A stretch of DNA of 64,000 nt from Marmoricola sp. URHB0036 (GTDB lineage: Bacteria; Actinomycetota; Actinomycetes; Propionibacteriales; Nocardioidaceae): the NCBI RefSeq assembly GCF_000426045.1, contig NZ_AUEP01000009.1, positions 62,001 to 126,000 on the forward strand. Reading direction: 5' to 3'. This document shows, piece after piece, positions 7,770 through 19,087 of the stretch (the first letter of the stretch is position 1; the number at the start of each line of letters is the position of its first letter). The notes below the pieces were generated by a model, which did not search any database, was not told the origin of the DNA, and saw only the letters and a list, made by a program, of their open reading frames with translations. The position numbers and the translations under genes are program-made.

Positions 7770-9098
7770 GTGAACAGGCGGGCATGGCTGGTGGGTGGGA
7801 TGTGCGTCCTGCTCGTGGCCGCTGGTGCGGTCGCCTACGCGCGCTCCCGCGACTCCTGCGGGGAGGCCGTGACCAGCCTGTCGGCGGCGAAGTCGAGCTC
7901 GCCCTTCCTCGACGCCCAGGAGCGGGCGCGGCAGCCGGACGAGAACCGGGACACGCTGGTGGAGACGCTGGCGGGGGACCCGGCCCCGATCGGGGCGGTG
8001 GTGGGGGCGGTCGGGTACCACTACGAGCAGTGGGCCCAGGTGTCGTCCTATGCCCAGGGGATCGGCGTGCGCACACGTGACAATCCCGACTTCACGATGC
8101 TGGACGACACGACGCTCGAGCCGCGGTGGAGCGTGCAGGTGGACACGAAGCGGTCGGCCTACGACGCCAGTGACGAGCGCTATCTCGTCGCCACGATGCC
8201 GGCCGGGACGGCGCCCGACCTGGTCGCGCTCGACGCGGACAGCGGGCATCGCCGCTGGTGCACGCACCTCGGCGGTGGCGTCGTGCACGCGGCCGACCAG
8301 TTCGCGACCCAGTTCCTCGAGGACCAGGGCGTCGCCGTGCTCGGGCCGGGGTCGGGGAGCAGGGAGCGGGTGGTCCGGCTCTCGGGCGAGGACGGTTCGC
8401 AGACGTGGGCGCGGAGCCTGGACGCGGACTCCGGCGACTTCCTCGGGGACCTCGGCGACGGGACGCTGCTCGCCGGTGGGCGGGCGCAGTTCGAGCTCTT
8501 CGACCCCGCCTCGATGGGCGAGCGCAAGGAAGGCGTGTCCCTGGTGCTGCTGCGGTCGAAGGACGGCTCGACGGTGTGGAAGCGGAGTGAGCCGGCGGGT
8601 TCGGACGTGCACGTGGTCGGGACCGATCCCGACGCGGGCATCGCCGTGGTGCAGCAGTGGGACGGCAGCAGCAGGACGGCGCGGCTCACGGCGATCGACC
8701 GCGAGGGCAACGACGTGTGGTCGGTGGTCCCGTCGCCGGGCAAGCCGTTCGACGCCGCCCTGCGGGCCGGTCGGGTGCTGGTGCGGGCCGAGGAGCAGTG
8801 GTCGGCGTACGACCTGGGCGACGGGCACCGGTTGTGGAGACGCAGCGTGCCGGCCCGGCCGCAGTTCCTGCCCTACGGCTTCGAGCTCGACAGCGTCCCG
8901 CTGCTCGACGCCGACCACGCCCTGATCGGGGGTACGACGGCCCTGCACACCCTCGACCTCGGCACGGGCGAGATGACCGACGCGGCGTTGCCGACCGACG
9001 GGATCAACACCACCTACTGGCCCTACCAGCTCGCCGTCACCGACGGGCTGATCGCGATCGCCACCAACACGGGCGCGGTGGTGGTACGACGGGAGTGA
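7770..9098 (+). CDS. Membrane-anchored or secreted PQQ-like beta-propeller protein
   Basis: A 442-residue protein with one N-terminal hydrophobic segment (residues 7-24, WLVGGMCVLLVAAGAVAY) and a predicted extracellular beta-propeller. Repeated blade signatures of the PQQ/BamB type are visible: LVALDADSGHRRWCTHL, VRLSGEDGSQTWARSL, SKDGSTVWKRSE, IDREGNDVWSV and YDLGDGHRLWRRSV. These blades usually mediate binding rather than PQQ catalysis, and no catalytic residues stand out. GTG 7770 gives the N-terminal anchor. It is monocistronic and ends in a hairpin shared with the convergent phosphatase gene. Confidence 0.75.
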   Translation: MNRRAWLVGGMCVLLVAAGAVAYARSRDSCGEAVTSLSAAKSSSPFLDAQERARQPDENRDTLVETLAGDPAPIGAVVGAVGYHYEQWAQVSSYAQGIGVRTRDNPDFTMLDDTTLEPRWSVQVDTKRSAYDASDERYLVATMPAGTAPDLVALDADSGHRRWCTHLGGGVVHAADQFATQFLEDQGVAVLGPGSGSRERVVRLSGEDGSQTWARSLDADSGDFLGDLGDGTLLAGGRAQFELFDPASMGERKEGVSLVLLRSKDGSTVWKRSEPAGSDVHVVGTDPDAGIAVVQQWDGSSRTARLTAIDREGNDVWSVVPSPGKPFDAALRAGRVLVRAEEQWSAYDLGDGHRLWRRSVPARPQFLPYGFELDSVPLLDADHALIGGTTALHTLDLGTGEMTDAALPTDGINTTYWPYQLAVTDGLIAIATNTGAVVVRRE

Positions 9099-9116
9099 GC
9101 CGTCGTACCACCACCG
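9076..9116. terminator. Bidirectional hairpin between convergent genes
   Basis: A perfect 17-bp stem (9076-9092 with 9100-9116) closes a 7-nt loop holding the stop codon of the plus-strand gene. It ends 7 bp before the stop of the minus-strand phosphatase. It can serve both transcripts; no T tract is present. Confidence 0.65.
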
Positions 9117-9123
9117 GACGAGC

Positions 9124-10554
9124 TCAGTGCCGGGTGATCGCGTTCTTCATCAGGAAGTGCAGGTCGGTCTGGTCGATCAGGCCGACCACGTTGGCCGCGC
9201 CGGGGCCGTAGGCCGCCACCCGCAGCTGGGTGCCGGTGTGCTGCTGGCTGGCACCCGCTGCCGCCGTGCCGTAGGAGACGATCATCTCGGCGCCGTCCTT
9301 GGTGGTCAGCTTGGCCGTGAGACCGGGAGTGTTGCCGTCCACGATCTGGCTGGTGTGCGCGTGGTCGGCGGTGACGATCACGAGCGTGTGCCCGTCCTTC
9401 TTCGCGAATTTCAGGGCCTCCTGGACAGCCTGGTCGAGCTGCTCGGTCTCGCCGATCTGGCCACAGGCGTCGGCCGCGTGGTCCTTCTTGTCGATCGAGG
9501 CGCTCTCCACCTGGAGGAAGAAGCCGTTCTTCTTGCCGGACTTGTTCTTGGAGAGCAGGTCGATGGACTTCGTCGTCATCGACCTCAGGTCCGGCACCTG
9601 GCTGAAGGTCGGCTCCGGCGTGCAGGTGCCGGCCGGACCGTTGGCGCCGTTGGCAGTGGCGAGGTACGGCGCGAACTTCACCGGCATGTTGCCCGGGGAG
9701 AAGAGGCCGAGGAGCGGCTTGCTCTGGTCGGCGGACGACACACCCGCGAGGGCGTCCGTGGCGGTGATGTAGGTGTAGCCGCGAGCCTTGGCCTGCTGCT
9801 CGAGCGTCTGGCCGCTCCACTTCCCGGCCTTGGCGACCTCGGCGAAGGTCGCCGAGCCACCGCCCAAGGTGACGTCGGGGCGCGTGTCGAGGAGCTGTTC
9901 GCTGATCGAGCCGCGGCCGCCGTTCTCCTTGGCCGCCTCGGGGCAGGTGGTCGAGGTGACCACCGGTCCGTAGCAGGACCGGGCGCTGATGTGGCTGACC
10001 TCGACCGCAGGAGTGGCGTCCTGGATCTCCGAGGTGGTGATGTCGCCGGTCGCGAGCCCGTTCCTCTTGGCCAGCTCGAGCAGGGTCGGGAAGGCCTTGC
10101 CGTGCCGGTCGACCGAGACCGCGTTGTCGTAGGTCTTCACACCCGTCGACCACGCGGTGCCGGTGGCGGCGGAGTCGGGCACGTAGTCGGGCTTCCCGGT
10201 GTCCTTGTTGACGCTGTAGTGCGTCATCTGGCCGGTCAGCGGGAGGGCGTCGATGCCTTTGAAGAACCCGCCCGCCCCCTCGAGGTAGTTGCGGGCGACG
10301 GTGATCTCGGAGTCCCCCATCCCGTCACCGATGAACAGGATGACGTTGCGGGCGCCGCTGCTCTTGATCGAGTCCTTGATCAGCTGGCTCTGGTCGCCCT
10401 GGAGGCGGGTCGCTCCGCCGTACTCATCGACGTCGCCCTTGGCGTGCCGGTCGAGAAGGGGGAGGCGGCCGTCGGCGACGACCGCTGAGGTGGCGGCCCC
10501 GCTGAGGGCCAGTACGGCGGCGCCGAGGACGACCGCTGTGCGCTTGGTGGACAT
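9124..10554 (-). CDS. phoA: Alkaline phosphatase (PhoA-type), secreted
   Basis: A 476-residue alkaline phosphatase with an N-terminal signal peptide ([21 protein letters not shown]). VPDSAATGT at residues 125-133 holds the catalytic Ser128, and IGDGMGDSE (75-83) has a metal-binding Asp. [10 protein letters not shown] further on supplies another metal ligand set. It releases phosphate from monoesters outside the cell. The frame is open to 10689, but ATG 10554 is chosen because it begins the signal peptide and has a GAAAGG ribosome site. It is divergent from recQ. Isolated GTTCAC-like motifs upstream do not form a convincing Pho box. Confidence 0.92.
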   Translation of the reverse strand: MSTKRTAVVLGAAVLALSGAATSAVVADGRLPLLDRHAKGDVDEYGGATRLQGDQSQLIKDSIKSSGARNVILFIGDGMGDSEITVARNYLEGAGGFFKGIDALPLTGQMTHYSVNKDTGKPDYVPDSAATGTAWSTGVKTYDNAVSVDRHGKAFPTLLELAKRNGLATGDITTSEIQDATPAVEVSHISARSCYGPVVTSTTCPEAAKENGGRGSISEQLLDTRPDVTLGGGSATFAEVAKAGKWSGQTLEQQAKARGYTYITATDALAGVSSADQSKPLLGLFSPGNMPVKFAPYLATANGANGPAGTCTPEPTFSQVPDLRSMTTKSIDLLSKNKSGKKNGFFLQVESASIDKKDHAADACGQIGETEQLDQAVQEALKFAKKDGHTLVIVTADHAHTSQIVDGNTPGLTAKLTTKDGAEMIVSYGTAAAGASQQHTGTQLRVAAYGPGAANVVGLIDQTDLHFLMKNAITRH

Positions 10555-10663
10555 CGTGAACCTTTCAAAGCTCCGGGTGCTGTCGTCGTGAGGCTGGTCG
10601 AGGCAGGTGTACGGCTGTGGATGCCGCGGTGAACATGTCGTTCCGGCTTGGTAGACAGACCCC

Positions 10664-12766
10664 ATGACCGCCACCCAGTCCGCCGGCACCCGCGACGACG
10701 CCGAGAGGCACCTGCGAGCGCTGGTCGGTCGCGACGACGTCCGGCTCCACGACGACCAGTGGGCTGCGATCGAGGCGCTCGTGGTCGAGCAGAGCCGCGT
10801 GCTCGTCGTGCAGAAGACCGGCTGGGGGAAGTCCGCGGTCTACTTCGTGGCGACGGCGCTGATGCGCGGCCTGGGCGCCGGCCCGACCGTGATCATCTCC
10901 CCGCTCCTGGCGCTGATGCGCAACCAGATCGAGGCGGCCGAGCGGGCCGGCATCCGCGCCGCCACCATCAACTCCACCAACATCGAGGACTGGTCGGCGA
11001 TCCGCACGCGGGTCGACGCCGGCGAGATCGACGTGCTCCTGGTCAGCCCGGAGCGGCTGAACAACCCGACCTTCCGCGACGAGGTGCTGCCCCAGCTCAC
11101 CGAGACCGCAGGCCTGCTCGTGGTCGACGAGGCCCACTGCATCTCCGACTGGGGCCACGACTTCCGGCCCGACTACCGCCGCATACGCCAGATGATCGCC
11201 ACCCTCCCGCCCGGCATCCCGGTGCTGGCCACCACCGCCACCGCCAACGCCCGGGTCACCGACGACGTCGCCGAACAGCTGGGCGCCGACGTGCTCGTGC
11301 TGCGAGGCTCGCTCGACCGTGAGTCGCTCCACCTCGGGGTGCTGCAGCTCGCGCGGCCGGAGCACCGGCTGGCCTGGCTCGGCGAGCACCTCGGGGAGCT
11401 CGACGGCTGCGGCATCATCTACACGCTCACCGTCGCCGCCACCCAGGAGGTGGCCGAGCACCTGCGGGCGCGCGGCCACGCCGTCGCGGCGTACTCCGGG
11501 CAGACCGAGGCCACCGAACGCCTCGCCCTCGAGCAGGACCTCCTGTCGGGTCGGCTCAAGGCACTCGTGGCGACCAGCGCGCTGGGCATGGGCTTCGACG
11601 CCCGGCTCGGGTTCGTGGTCAACCTCGGGGCACCGTCGTCACCGGTCGCCTACTACCAGCAGGTCGGCCGGGCCGGCCGTGGCACCGGGCCCGCCAAGGT
11701 GATCCTGATGCCGGCCCAGGAGGACCGCGACATCTGGCGCTACTTCGCCTCCCTCGCCTTTCCGCCCGAGCAGCACGTCCGCACGACGCTGCGAGCCCTG
11801 GCGGAGAACGGCGCCCCGATGTCGACCGCGGCGCTCGAGACCCACGTCGACCTGAGCCGCACGCGGCTCGAGACCATGCTCAAGGTCCTCGACGTCGACG
11901 GGGCGGTCGACCGGGTCCGCGGGGGCTGGACCGCCACCGGGCAGGAGTGGGTCTACGACCAGGAGCGCTACGACCGGGTCGCGGCCGCGCGACGCGACGA
12001 GCAGGCGGCGATGCTGGCGTACGTCGCGAGCGACGGCTGTCGCATGCGGTTCCTGCGCGAACAGCTCGACGACCCCGGGGCCACCGACTGCGGCCGTTGT
12101 GACAACTGCGGTGGGCTGACGCTGCCCGGCGAGGTCTCCGACACCGCGGTGGCCGAAGCCGGGGAGCGGCTGCGCCGGCCCGGCGTCACCCTGGCGCCGC
12201 GCAAGATGTGGCCCACCGCGCTGGCCACCCTCGGCATCGACCTCAAGGGCAAGATCACCGAGGCGGCCGAGGAGGGCCGCGCCGTCGGCCGGCTCACGGA
12301 CCTCGGACACGGGCAGGCGCTGCGCGAGCTGTTTCGCCCCGAGACCCCGGACGGTCCGGTCCCGCGCCCGCTCGTCGACGCCGTCCTCGAGGTGCTCGGC
12401 GACTGGCACCCGCACTGGCCCGATCGTCCGACGGGAGTGGCCTACGTCGAGTCCCTGCGCCGGTCGCAGCTGACCCGCGACCTCGCCGAGGGGATCGCCC
12501 GCTACCTCAAGCTGCCGATCGTCGGACGCTGGCACATCATCGACCCCGACGTCCCACCCTCACAGGGCGCCGCCAACTCGGCCCAGCGGGTCAGGGCAGT
12601 CGCCCGTCGTTTCGACCTCGACCTCGACCAGCCACTCGACGGCGGCCCGGTCCTGCTCGTCGACGACCTGGTCGCCACTGGCTGGACCCTCACCCTCGCC
12701 GCCCGGGCGCTGCGCAACGCCGGCTCCGGCCCGGTCCTGCCCCTCGCCCTCGCGATGGGTGGTTGA
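10664..12766 (+). CDS. recQ: RecQ-family ATP-dependent DNA helicase with phosphoribosyltransferase-like C-terminus
   Basis: A 700-residue helicase. The P-loop is GWGKS (53-57), the Walker B is DEAH (155-158), and the RecQ signature is [14 protein letters not shown]. Motif VI follows as [10 protein letters not shown] zinc-binding domain follows ([10 protein letters not shown] through CGRCDNC). The last 40 residues hold [13 protein letters not shown] (663-675), which matches the PRPP-binding loop of type I phosphoribosyltransferases, so a PRTase-like domain appears fused. RecQ enzymes unwind recombination and replication intermediates; the role of the added domain is unknown. ATG 10664 is close to a probable -10 box, so the mRNA may be leaderless. 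Confidence 0.9.
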   Translation: MTATQSAGTRDDAERHLRALVGRDDVRLHDDQWAAIEALVVEQSRVLVVQKTGWGKSAVYFVATALMRGLGAGPTVIISPLLALMRNQIEAAERAGIRAATINSTNIEDWSAIRTRVDAGEIDVLLVSPERLNNPTFRDEVLPQLTETAGLLVVDEAHCISDWGHDFRPDYRRIRQMIATLPPGIPVLATTATANARVTDDVAEQLGADVLVLRGSLDRESLHLGVLQLARPEHRLAWLGEHLGELDGCGIIYTLTVAATQEVAEHLRARGHAVAAYSGQTEATERLALEQDLLSGRLKALVATSALGMGFDARLGFVVNLGAPSSPVAYYQQVGRAGRGTGPAKVILMPAQEDRDIWRYFASLAFPPEQHVRTTLRALAENGAPMSTAALETHVDLSRTRLETMLKVLDVDGAVDRVRGGWTATGQEWVYDQERYDRVAAARRDEQAAMLAYVASDGCRMRFLREQLDDPGATDCGRCDNCGGLTLPGEVSDTAVAEAGERLRRPGVTLAPRKMWPTALATLGIDLKGKITEAAEEGRAVGRLTDLGHGQALRELFRPETPDGPVPRPLVDAVLEVLGDWHPHWPDRPTGVAYVESLRRSQLTRDLAEGIARYLKLPIVGRWHIIDPDVPPSQGAANSAQRVRAVARRFDLDLDQPLDGGPVLLVDDLVATGWTLTLAARALRNAGSGPVLPLALAMGG

Positions 12767-12882
12767 GGCCAGGTCAGCCCCTTGGCGCCGGTAGGCGTCA
12801 CGGGTGACAGACAGGTCACCGATATCCGCCGCCGCACCGGCCGACTCGCCGGTAACCCCGGTGGCCGGGCAGGATGCGGGGC

Positions 12883-14283
<1,401 letters not shown>

Positions 14284-15252
14284 TCAGCCGCTCGGTCGTT
14301 CGAGAAGCGTCGCGTAGGCGCTCTCCAACGCCTCGCCCATCAGCGGCCCGCCGTGGCCCTCGGTCTCGATGACGACGAGTCGGCTGGCGGGCCAGCGACG
14401 ATGCAGCTCCCAGGCGGTCTCCACCGGACCGCTCACGTCGAGCCGTCCGTGGATGAGCACACCGGGAATGTGCGCGATGGCCTCGAGGCTGTCGAGCACG
14501 CCCGACTCCCCGAGCCAGGCGTCGTGGGCCCAGTTGTTCACCACGTGGGTCGCGATCAGGAGGCGCTTGGCGGGAGACCGGTCGGCCATGCCCTGGCCGG
14601 GCGGGAGGGCCTCACCGAGCTGACCGATCGCGACGTGTGCGTCCTCCCAGGTGCACCACGCCAGCGCAGCGGCGTCGCGGACGGCGGGGTCCGGATCGGT
14701 GAGCCGCTCGAGGTAGGCCTCGAGCAGCGGCTGGCCCGGCTTCCGCCCCGACGCGGCCTCGAGCTCGGCCCACGCCTCGGGGAAGATCCGGCCCACCCCC
14801 TCGCTGATCCAGGCCAGCTCGCGGTGCGAGCTGGTCGTCACCGCGATCAGCGCCAGGCCGGTGACCCGGTCGGGATGCGCCTCGGCGTAGGCCAGGGCCA
14901 GCGTGCTGCCCCAGGAGCCACCGCTGACCACCCAGCTGTCCAGACCGAGGTGCTCACGCAGGGCCTCGAGATCGGCGATCATCCGCTGCGTGGTGAGCGA
15001 GCCGAGATCGCAGCCGGGTTCGCTGGCGAGCGGTCGGCTGCGGCCGCACGCCCGCTGGTCCAGGCCGATGATGTTCCACCGCTCCGGGTCGAGCCGGCGC
15101 CGGTAGCCGGCCCTGAGGTCGCCACCGGGGCCACCGTGCAGCCACACGACCGCCTGGCCGAGCGGGTTGCCCGACGCCTCCCACCAGATCTCGGCTCCGT
15201 CGTCGACCTGGAGGTGACCGACGACGTACGGCTCGATGGGCGGGAACGTCAC
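14284..15252 (-). CDS. pip: Proline iminopeptidase-family alpha/beta hydrolase
   Basis: A 322-residue alpha/beta hydrolase of peptidase family S33. It shows the oxyanion-hole motif LHGGPGGD, the segment GLDQRACGRSRP typical of proline iminopeptidases, and the nucleophile elbow GGSWGS with the catalytic Ser. ATHVVNNWAHDAW and a late histidine (TEGHGG) complete the triad region. It would release N-terminal proline from peptides in the cytoplasm. The frame runs far upstream, opposite the helicase gene, which is a shadow; GTG 15252 is chosen because conserved sequence starts there. It is divergent from the SNF2 gene by 57 bp. Confidence 0.88.
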   Translation of the reverse strand: MTFPPIEPYVVGHLQVDDGAEIWWEASGNPLGQAVVWLHGGPGGDLRAGYRRRLDPERWNIIGLDQRACGRSRPLASEPGCDLGSLTTQRMIADLEALREHLGLDSWVVSGGSWGSTLALAYAEAHPDRVTGLALIAVTTSSHRELAWISEGVGRIFPEAWAELEAASGRKPGQPLLEAYLERLTDPDPAVRDAAALAWCTWEDAHVAIGQLGEALPPGQGMADRSPAKRLLIATHVVNNWAHDAWLGESGVLDSLEAIAHIPGVLIHGRLDVSGPVETAWELHRRWPASRLVVIETEGHGGPLMGEALESAYATLLERPSG

Positions 15253-15309
15253 GACCCGAGACTGCCATGTCCGGGCCGGGTTGTCGGGGCCACCGGTTAG
15301 GTTCGACCG

Positions 15310-17964
15310 GTGAGCTTCGTACCCCTGCAGGGCCGGGCGACCTGGGTCCCCCAGCACCCCCCGCGGGACAGCGAGGTGGAGTTCTCCGGTCCGGCGCGCA
15401 CGATCCGGATGCCGATGCGCGGGGCCATCCCGGTGCTCACGCGTGCCATCCGGGTCGACGACGCCCACCCCTCGGTCGGACTGCTCAGCGGCGCGACGCT
15501 GCTCGCGATGAAGCTGGTGGCCGCCGGCCGGGTCCGGCTCTCCGAGAGCGGCGACTCCTGGCGGGTCGGTCCGCTGCAGCCGGACGACGAGGACCGGCTG
15601 CGTGCGCTGGCCACCGCCCGGGCCCATGCCGACACCGACGTCGACGAGGCCGAGGACGTCATCCGCCAGCTGCTCGATGCGGTGGCCGACACGATGACCC
15701 GCCCGCCCGAGCTGCACGACACCACCACGTTCGTACGCCGGCCCCGGGTCGACTCGACCGACGACGAGGACCCCGACCTGCCTGACCAGGTCCGCCTCGC
15801 GCTGCGGGTCGAGGCGCCCGGAGAGGTGCTCGAGGGCGGCGGCGTGGTCGTCGTGCTCCAGGCCCACGACGTGGACGACGACACTCACTTCGTCGACGCC
15901 GACCAGCTGTGGCAAGGAGCTGGACACGGGTTCTCTGGCCGGGCGCGGCTGAGCCTCGGCCGGGCGTTGCGCGCCGCGGCCAAGGCCTGGCCGCCACTCG
16001 ACCGGTTGCAGCGGATGCAGGTGCCCGACCGGATGGTGCTCGACGCCGAGGAGCTGGCCGACCTGCTCGAGCACGGCCTCGAGGCGCTCGACGGCATCGG
16101 GGTCGACGTGTTCTGGCCGCGCGGCCTCCGGGGCGAGCTGGTGCCGCAGGCACGGGTCGAGGTGGCGTCGGGTCCCCGCGAGGGCCAGCTGATGGAGGGC
16201 CTGTTCGGCCCCGACGCCCTGTTCACCTTCGACTGGCGGCTCGCGCTCGGCGACGACCCGCTGACCGACGACGAGATGGCCGTGCTCGCAGGAGCGAAGT
16301 CGCCGGTGATCAGGCTGCGCGACAACTGGATGGTGATCGACCCGGTCATCGCCCGCCGCGCGCGCCGACGCAAGGCGGCCCAGCCGGTCAAGCCGGTGGT
16401 CGCCCTCCAGGCAGCGCTGACCGGCAAGCTCTACCTCGACGGCGGCGCTCTCGAGGTGCATCCCGGGGCGACCCTGGAGAGGGTGCGCGACCGCATCGTC
16501 GACGCTGCCGTCGTCGCTCCCCTGGAGACTCCGACCGGCCTGGCGGCCCCGCTGCGCGACTACCAGCGCCACGGCCTCACCTGGCTGGCCGAGCTCACCG
16601 GTGCCGGCCTCGGCGCCTGCCTGGCCGACGACATGGGTCTGGGCAAGACGATCACCCTGATCGCGCTGCACCTCCACCGACGAGCGCGCGGGCTGACTCA
16701 CGGTCCGACCCTGGTGGTCTGTCCGGCCAGCCTGATGGGCAACTGGGAGAACGAGATCCACCGCTTCGCGCCCGGGGTCGCCGTACGCCGCTTCCACGGC
16801 ACCGGGCGCGACCTCGGCGGTCTCGACGACGGGTTCGTGCTGACGACCTACGGCACCATGCGACTCGACCACGAAACGCTCTCGACGGTGCCGTGGGACC
16901 TCGTCGTCGCCGACGAGGCACAGCACATCAAGAACGCCACCTCCTCGACCGCCCGCAACCTGCGCACCATCGAGTCGCGCTGCCGGGTCGCGCTGACCGG
17001 CACCCCGGTGGAGAACAACCTGACCGAGCTGTGGGCGATCCTCGACTGGGCGACGCCCGGGCTGCTCGGCTCGCGAGCCGCCTTCCGCAAGGTGTGGGCG
17101 GCTCCGATCGAGAGCGGCGTCGACCCGTCGGTCGCGAGGCGGTTCGCCCAGCTGGTCGAGCCGTTCCTGCTCCGTCGCCGCAAGTCCGACCCCGGCATCG
17201 CGCCCGAGCTGCCGGCCAAGACCGAGACCGACCAGGTGATCGGACTGACCCGCGAACAGGTGGTGCTCTACGAGTCGCTGGTGCGCGAGTCGATGGAGCG
17301 CATCGAGCGCGCCGACGAGGACACTCGTCGTGGCCTCGTGCTCGCGCTGCTGACCGGGCTCAAGCAGATCTGCAACCACCCGGCCCACTACCTCCGCCAG
17401 CCCAGCGGTCGGCTGAAGGGCCGCTCGGAGAAGCTCGACGTGTGCGACGAGCTGCTCGGCACGATCCTGTCCGAGAACGGCTCGGTGCTCGTGTTCACGC
17501 AGTACGTCGCGATGGCGCGCCTGCTCGAACGACATCTGGCGGCTGCCTCGATCCCGACCCTGTTCCTCCACGGCGGCACTCCCGTCCGGGCGCGCGAGCA
17601 GATGGTCGAGAACTTCCAGGGCGGGGCTGCCCCGGTCTTCCTGCTCTCGCTCAAGGCCGGCGGCACGGGCCTCAACCTGACCCGCGCCGACCACGTCATC
17701 CACTTCGACCGCTGGTGGAACCCCGCGGTCGAGGACCAGGCCACCGACCGCGCCTACCGGATCGGCCAGACCCGACCGGTGCAGGTCCACCGCCTCGTCA
17801 CCGAGGGCACGATCGAGCAGAAGGTCGGCCAGCTCCTGCAACGCAAGCGCACCCTCGCCGAGTCCGTGCTCGGGTCCGGGGAGGTGGCGCTCACCGAGCT
17901 GAGCAACGACGAGCTGCGTGACCTCGTGGCCCTCCGGACCCGCGGAGACACCGATGGCGCCTGA
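15310..17964 (+). CDS. SNF2-family DEAD/DEAH-box helicase (HelZ-like)
   Basis: An 884-residue SWI2/SNF2 ATPase. The first 400 residues are an actinobacterial N-terminal region. The motor domain then shows the Walker A ADDMGLGKT, VVCPASLMGNW, the Walker B VADEAQHIKN, and ALTGTPVENN. The second lobe has VFTQYVAMARLLE, LSLKAGGTGLNL and DRWWNPAVEDQATDRAYRIGQ. Such proteins translocate on double-stranded DNA to remodel DNA-protein complexes. The usual partner, a SWIM zinc-finger gene, is not the next gene here but the one after. GTG 15310 is the start; the 3' end overlaps the next gene by 11 bp. Confidence 0.9.
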   Translation: MSFVPLQGRATWVPQHPPRDSEVEFSGPARTIRMPMRGAIPVLTRAIRVDDAHPSVGLLSGATLLAMKLVAAGRVRLSESGDSWRVGPLQPDDEDRLRALATARAHADTDVDEAEDVIRQLLDAVADTMTRPPELHDTTTFVRRPRVDSTDDEDPDLPDQVRLALRVEAPGEVLEGGGVVVVLQAHDVDDDTHFVDADQLWQGAGHGFSGRARLSLGRALRAAAKAWPPLDRLQRMQVPDRMVLDAEELADLLEHGLEALDGIGVDVFWPRGLRGELVPQARVEVASGPREGQLMEGLFGPDALFTFDWRLALGDDPLTDDEMAVLAGAKSPVIRLRDNWMVIDPVIARRARRRKAAQPVKPVVALQAALTGKLYLDGGALEVHPGATLERVRDRIVDAAVVAPLETPTGLAAPLRDYQRHGLTWLAELTGAGLGACLADDMGLGKTITLIALHLHRRARGLTHGPTLVVCPASLMGNWENEIHRFAPGVAVRRFHGTGRDLGGLDDGFVLTTYGTMRLDHETLSTVPWDLVVADEAQHIKNATSSTARNLRTIESRCRVALTGTPVENNLTELWAILDWATPGLLGSRAAFRKVWAAPIESGVDPSVARRFAQLVEPFLLRRRKSDPGIAPELPAKTETDQVIGLTREQVVLYESLVRESMERIERADEDTRRGLVLALLTGLKQICNHPAHYLRQPSGRLKGRSEKLDVCDELLGTILSENGSVLVFTQYVAMARLLERHLAAASIPTLFLHGGTPVRAREQMVENFQGGAAPVFLLSLKAGGTGLNLTRADHVIHFDRWWNPAVEDQATDRAYRIGQTRPVQVHRLVTEGTIEQKVGQLLQRKRTLAESVLGSGEVALTELSNDELRDLVALRTRGDTDGA

Positions 17965-19087
17965 CTACGACGTGGCCGTGGTCGGCGCCGGCCTCACCGG
18001 CACGGCCGCGGCCCGCGAGCTCTCCGCGCGCGGCCACAGCGTGCTCCTCCTCGAGCAGCACGCCGTCGGGCACGAGCGCGGCAGCTCCCACGGCTCCTCG
18101 CGCATCTACCGCCGGGCCTACGCCGACCCGACCTACGTCGAGCTCACCGGTCGAGCCGCCGACGAGTGGTCACGGCTGGAGGACGAGTCGGGAGTGGGTC
18201 TGCGCACCCGGACCGGCGGCCTCGACGCCGGCGCCGGCCGCGAGCAGGAGATGTACGCCGCGATGCGGGCACGGGGCGTGGCGGCCACCCTGCTCCCCGC
18301 CGCCGAGGTCGCCGAGCGCTGGCCGGGCATCGCCCTGGAGGGAGAGATCTGCTTCCACGCCGACGCCGGCATCCTCGACGCCGACCTCACCGTGGCCACG
18401 CTGCTCGACCTCGCCGTCCGCGACGGTGCCGAGCTGCGCGAGCAGACGCCACTGACCCGGATCGAGCCGGTGGCCGACGGACTGCTCGTGCACCACGCCT
18501 CGGGACACGACCGGGTCCGCTCCGTGGTGGTGGCCGCCGGCGGGTGGCTGCCCGAGCTCCTCGGCGGGCTGGCCGTCGAGCCGCTGCTCCCGCCGCTGGA
18601 GGTCAGGCAGGTCGAGGTGTTCCACCACCGGCACCGCGATCCCGATGCGCGGTGGCCGACGCTGGTGCACGACAGCGAGGTCGAGCTCTACGCCCTCGCC
18701 TCCGGCAGCGACGGTGGCCCTCGGCCGGCGTACAAGATCGGCCAGTACGACAGCGACCGCACCACCACGGCGTCCGCCCGCGACGGTGTCATCGACGACC
18801 GGCCGCGGCGCGCGATCCGCTCGTTCGTCGAACGACACCTGCCCGGCCTCGAGCCCGAGCCGGTCTCGGCCAAGAGCTGCCTGTTCACGATGACCTCCGA
18901 CGCGGACTTCGTGCTCGACCGTGCCTCGACGCGAGGCGGGTCGGTCGTGATCGCCTCGCCGTGCTCGGGTCACGGAGCCAAGTTCGCACCGTTGGTCGGA
19001 GTGCTGGTGGCCGACCTGCTGGAGGGCGCCGATCCGCACCCGCGGTTCGCCTTCCGCGACCCGGCTCCGGTCGACCGTCATGCCTGA
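17954..19087 (+). CDS. Monomeric sarcosine oxidase/N-methyltryptophan oxidase-family FAD enzyme
   Basis: A 377-residue flavin amine oxidase. GAGLTG (11-16) binds FAD. The His/Ser/Arg-rich segment HERGSSHGSSRIYRRAY is typical of this family near the flavin. KSCLFTMTSD holds the cysteine that covalently binds FAD in monomeric sarcosine oxidases, and SPCSGHGAKFAPLVG is the closing motif. It oxidatively removes N-methyl groups from secondary amines and makes hydrogen peroxide. ATG 17954 overlaps the helicase gene by 11 bp, and its end overlaps the SWIM gene by 8 bp. It could continue betaine breakdown from the region at 1-7 kb; this link is inferred. Confidence 0.87.
   Translation: MAPDYDVAVVGAGLTGTAAARELSARGHSVLLLEQHAVGHERGSSHGSSRIYRRAYADPTYVELTGRAADEWSRLEDESGVGLRTRTGGLDAGAGREQEMYAAMRARGVAATLLPAAEVAERWPGIALEGEICFHADAGILDADLTVATLLDLAVRDGAELREQTPLTRIEPVADGLLVHHASGHDRVRSVVVAAGGWLPELLGGLAVEPLLPPLEVRQVEVFHHRHRDPDARWPTLVHDSEVELYALASGSDGGPRPAYKIGQYDSDRTTTASARDGVIDDRPRRAIRSFVERHLPGLEPEPVSAKSCLFTMTSDADFVLDRASTRGGSVVIASPCSGHGAKFAPLVGVLVADLLEGADPHPRFAFRDPAPVDRHA

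Noticed and set aside
10556-10633. GTGAAC motifs upstream of alkaline phosphatase as a Pho box
   Set aside because: The two motifs are 72 bp apart and not in tandem 11-bp repeats, as a PhoP site would need.
10631-10643. GAAC-ATGTC-GTTC upstream of recQ as an SOS box
   Set aside because: The spacing is 5 bp, while the actinobacterial LexA site has 4 bp between GAAC and GTTC, and the flanking bases do not fit.
14284-17841. A 1185-residue open frame on the minus strand
   Set aside because: Only the part 14284-15252 reads as a protein family (proline iminopeptidase). The rest is antisense to the SNF2 helicase gene and has the low-complexity look of a high-GC shadow frame.
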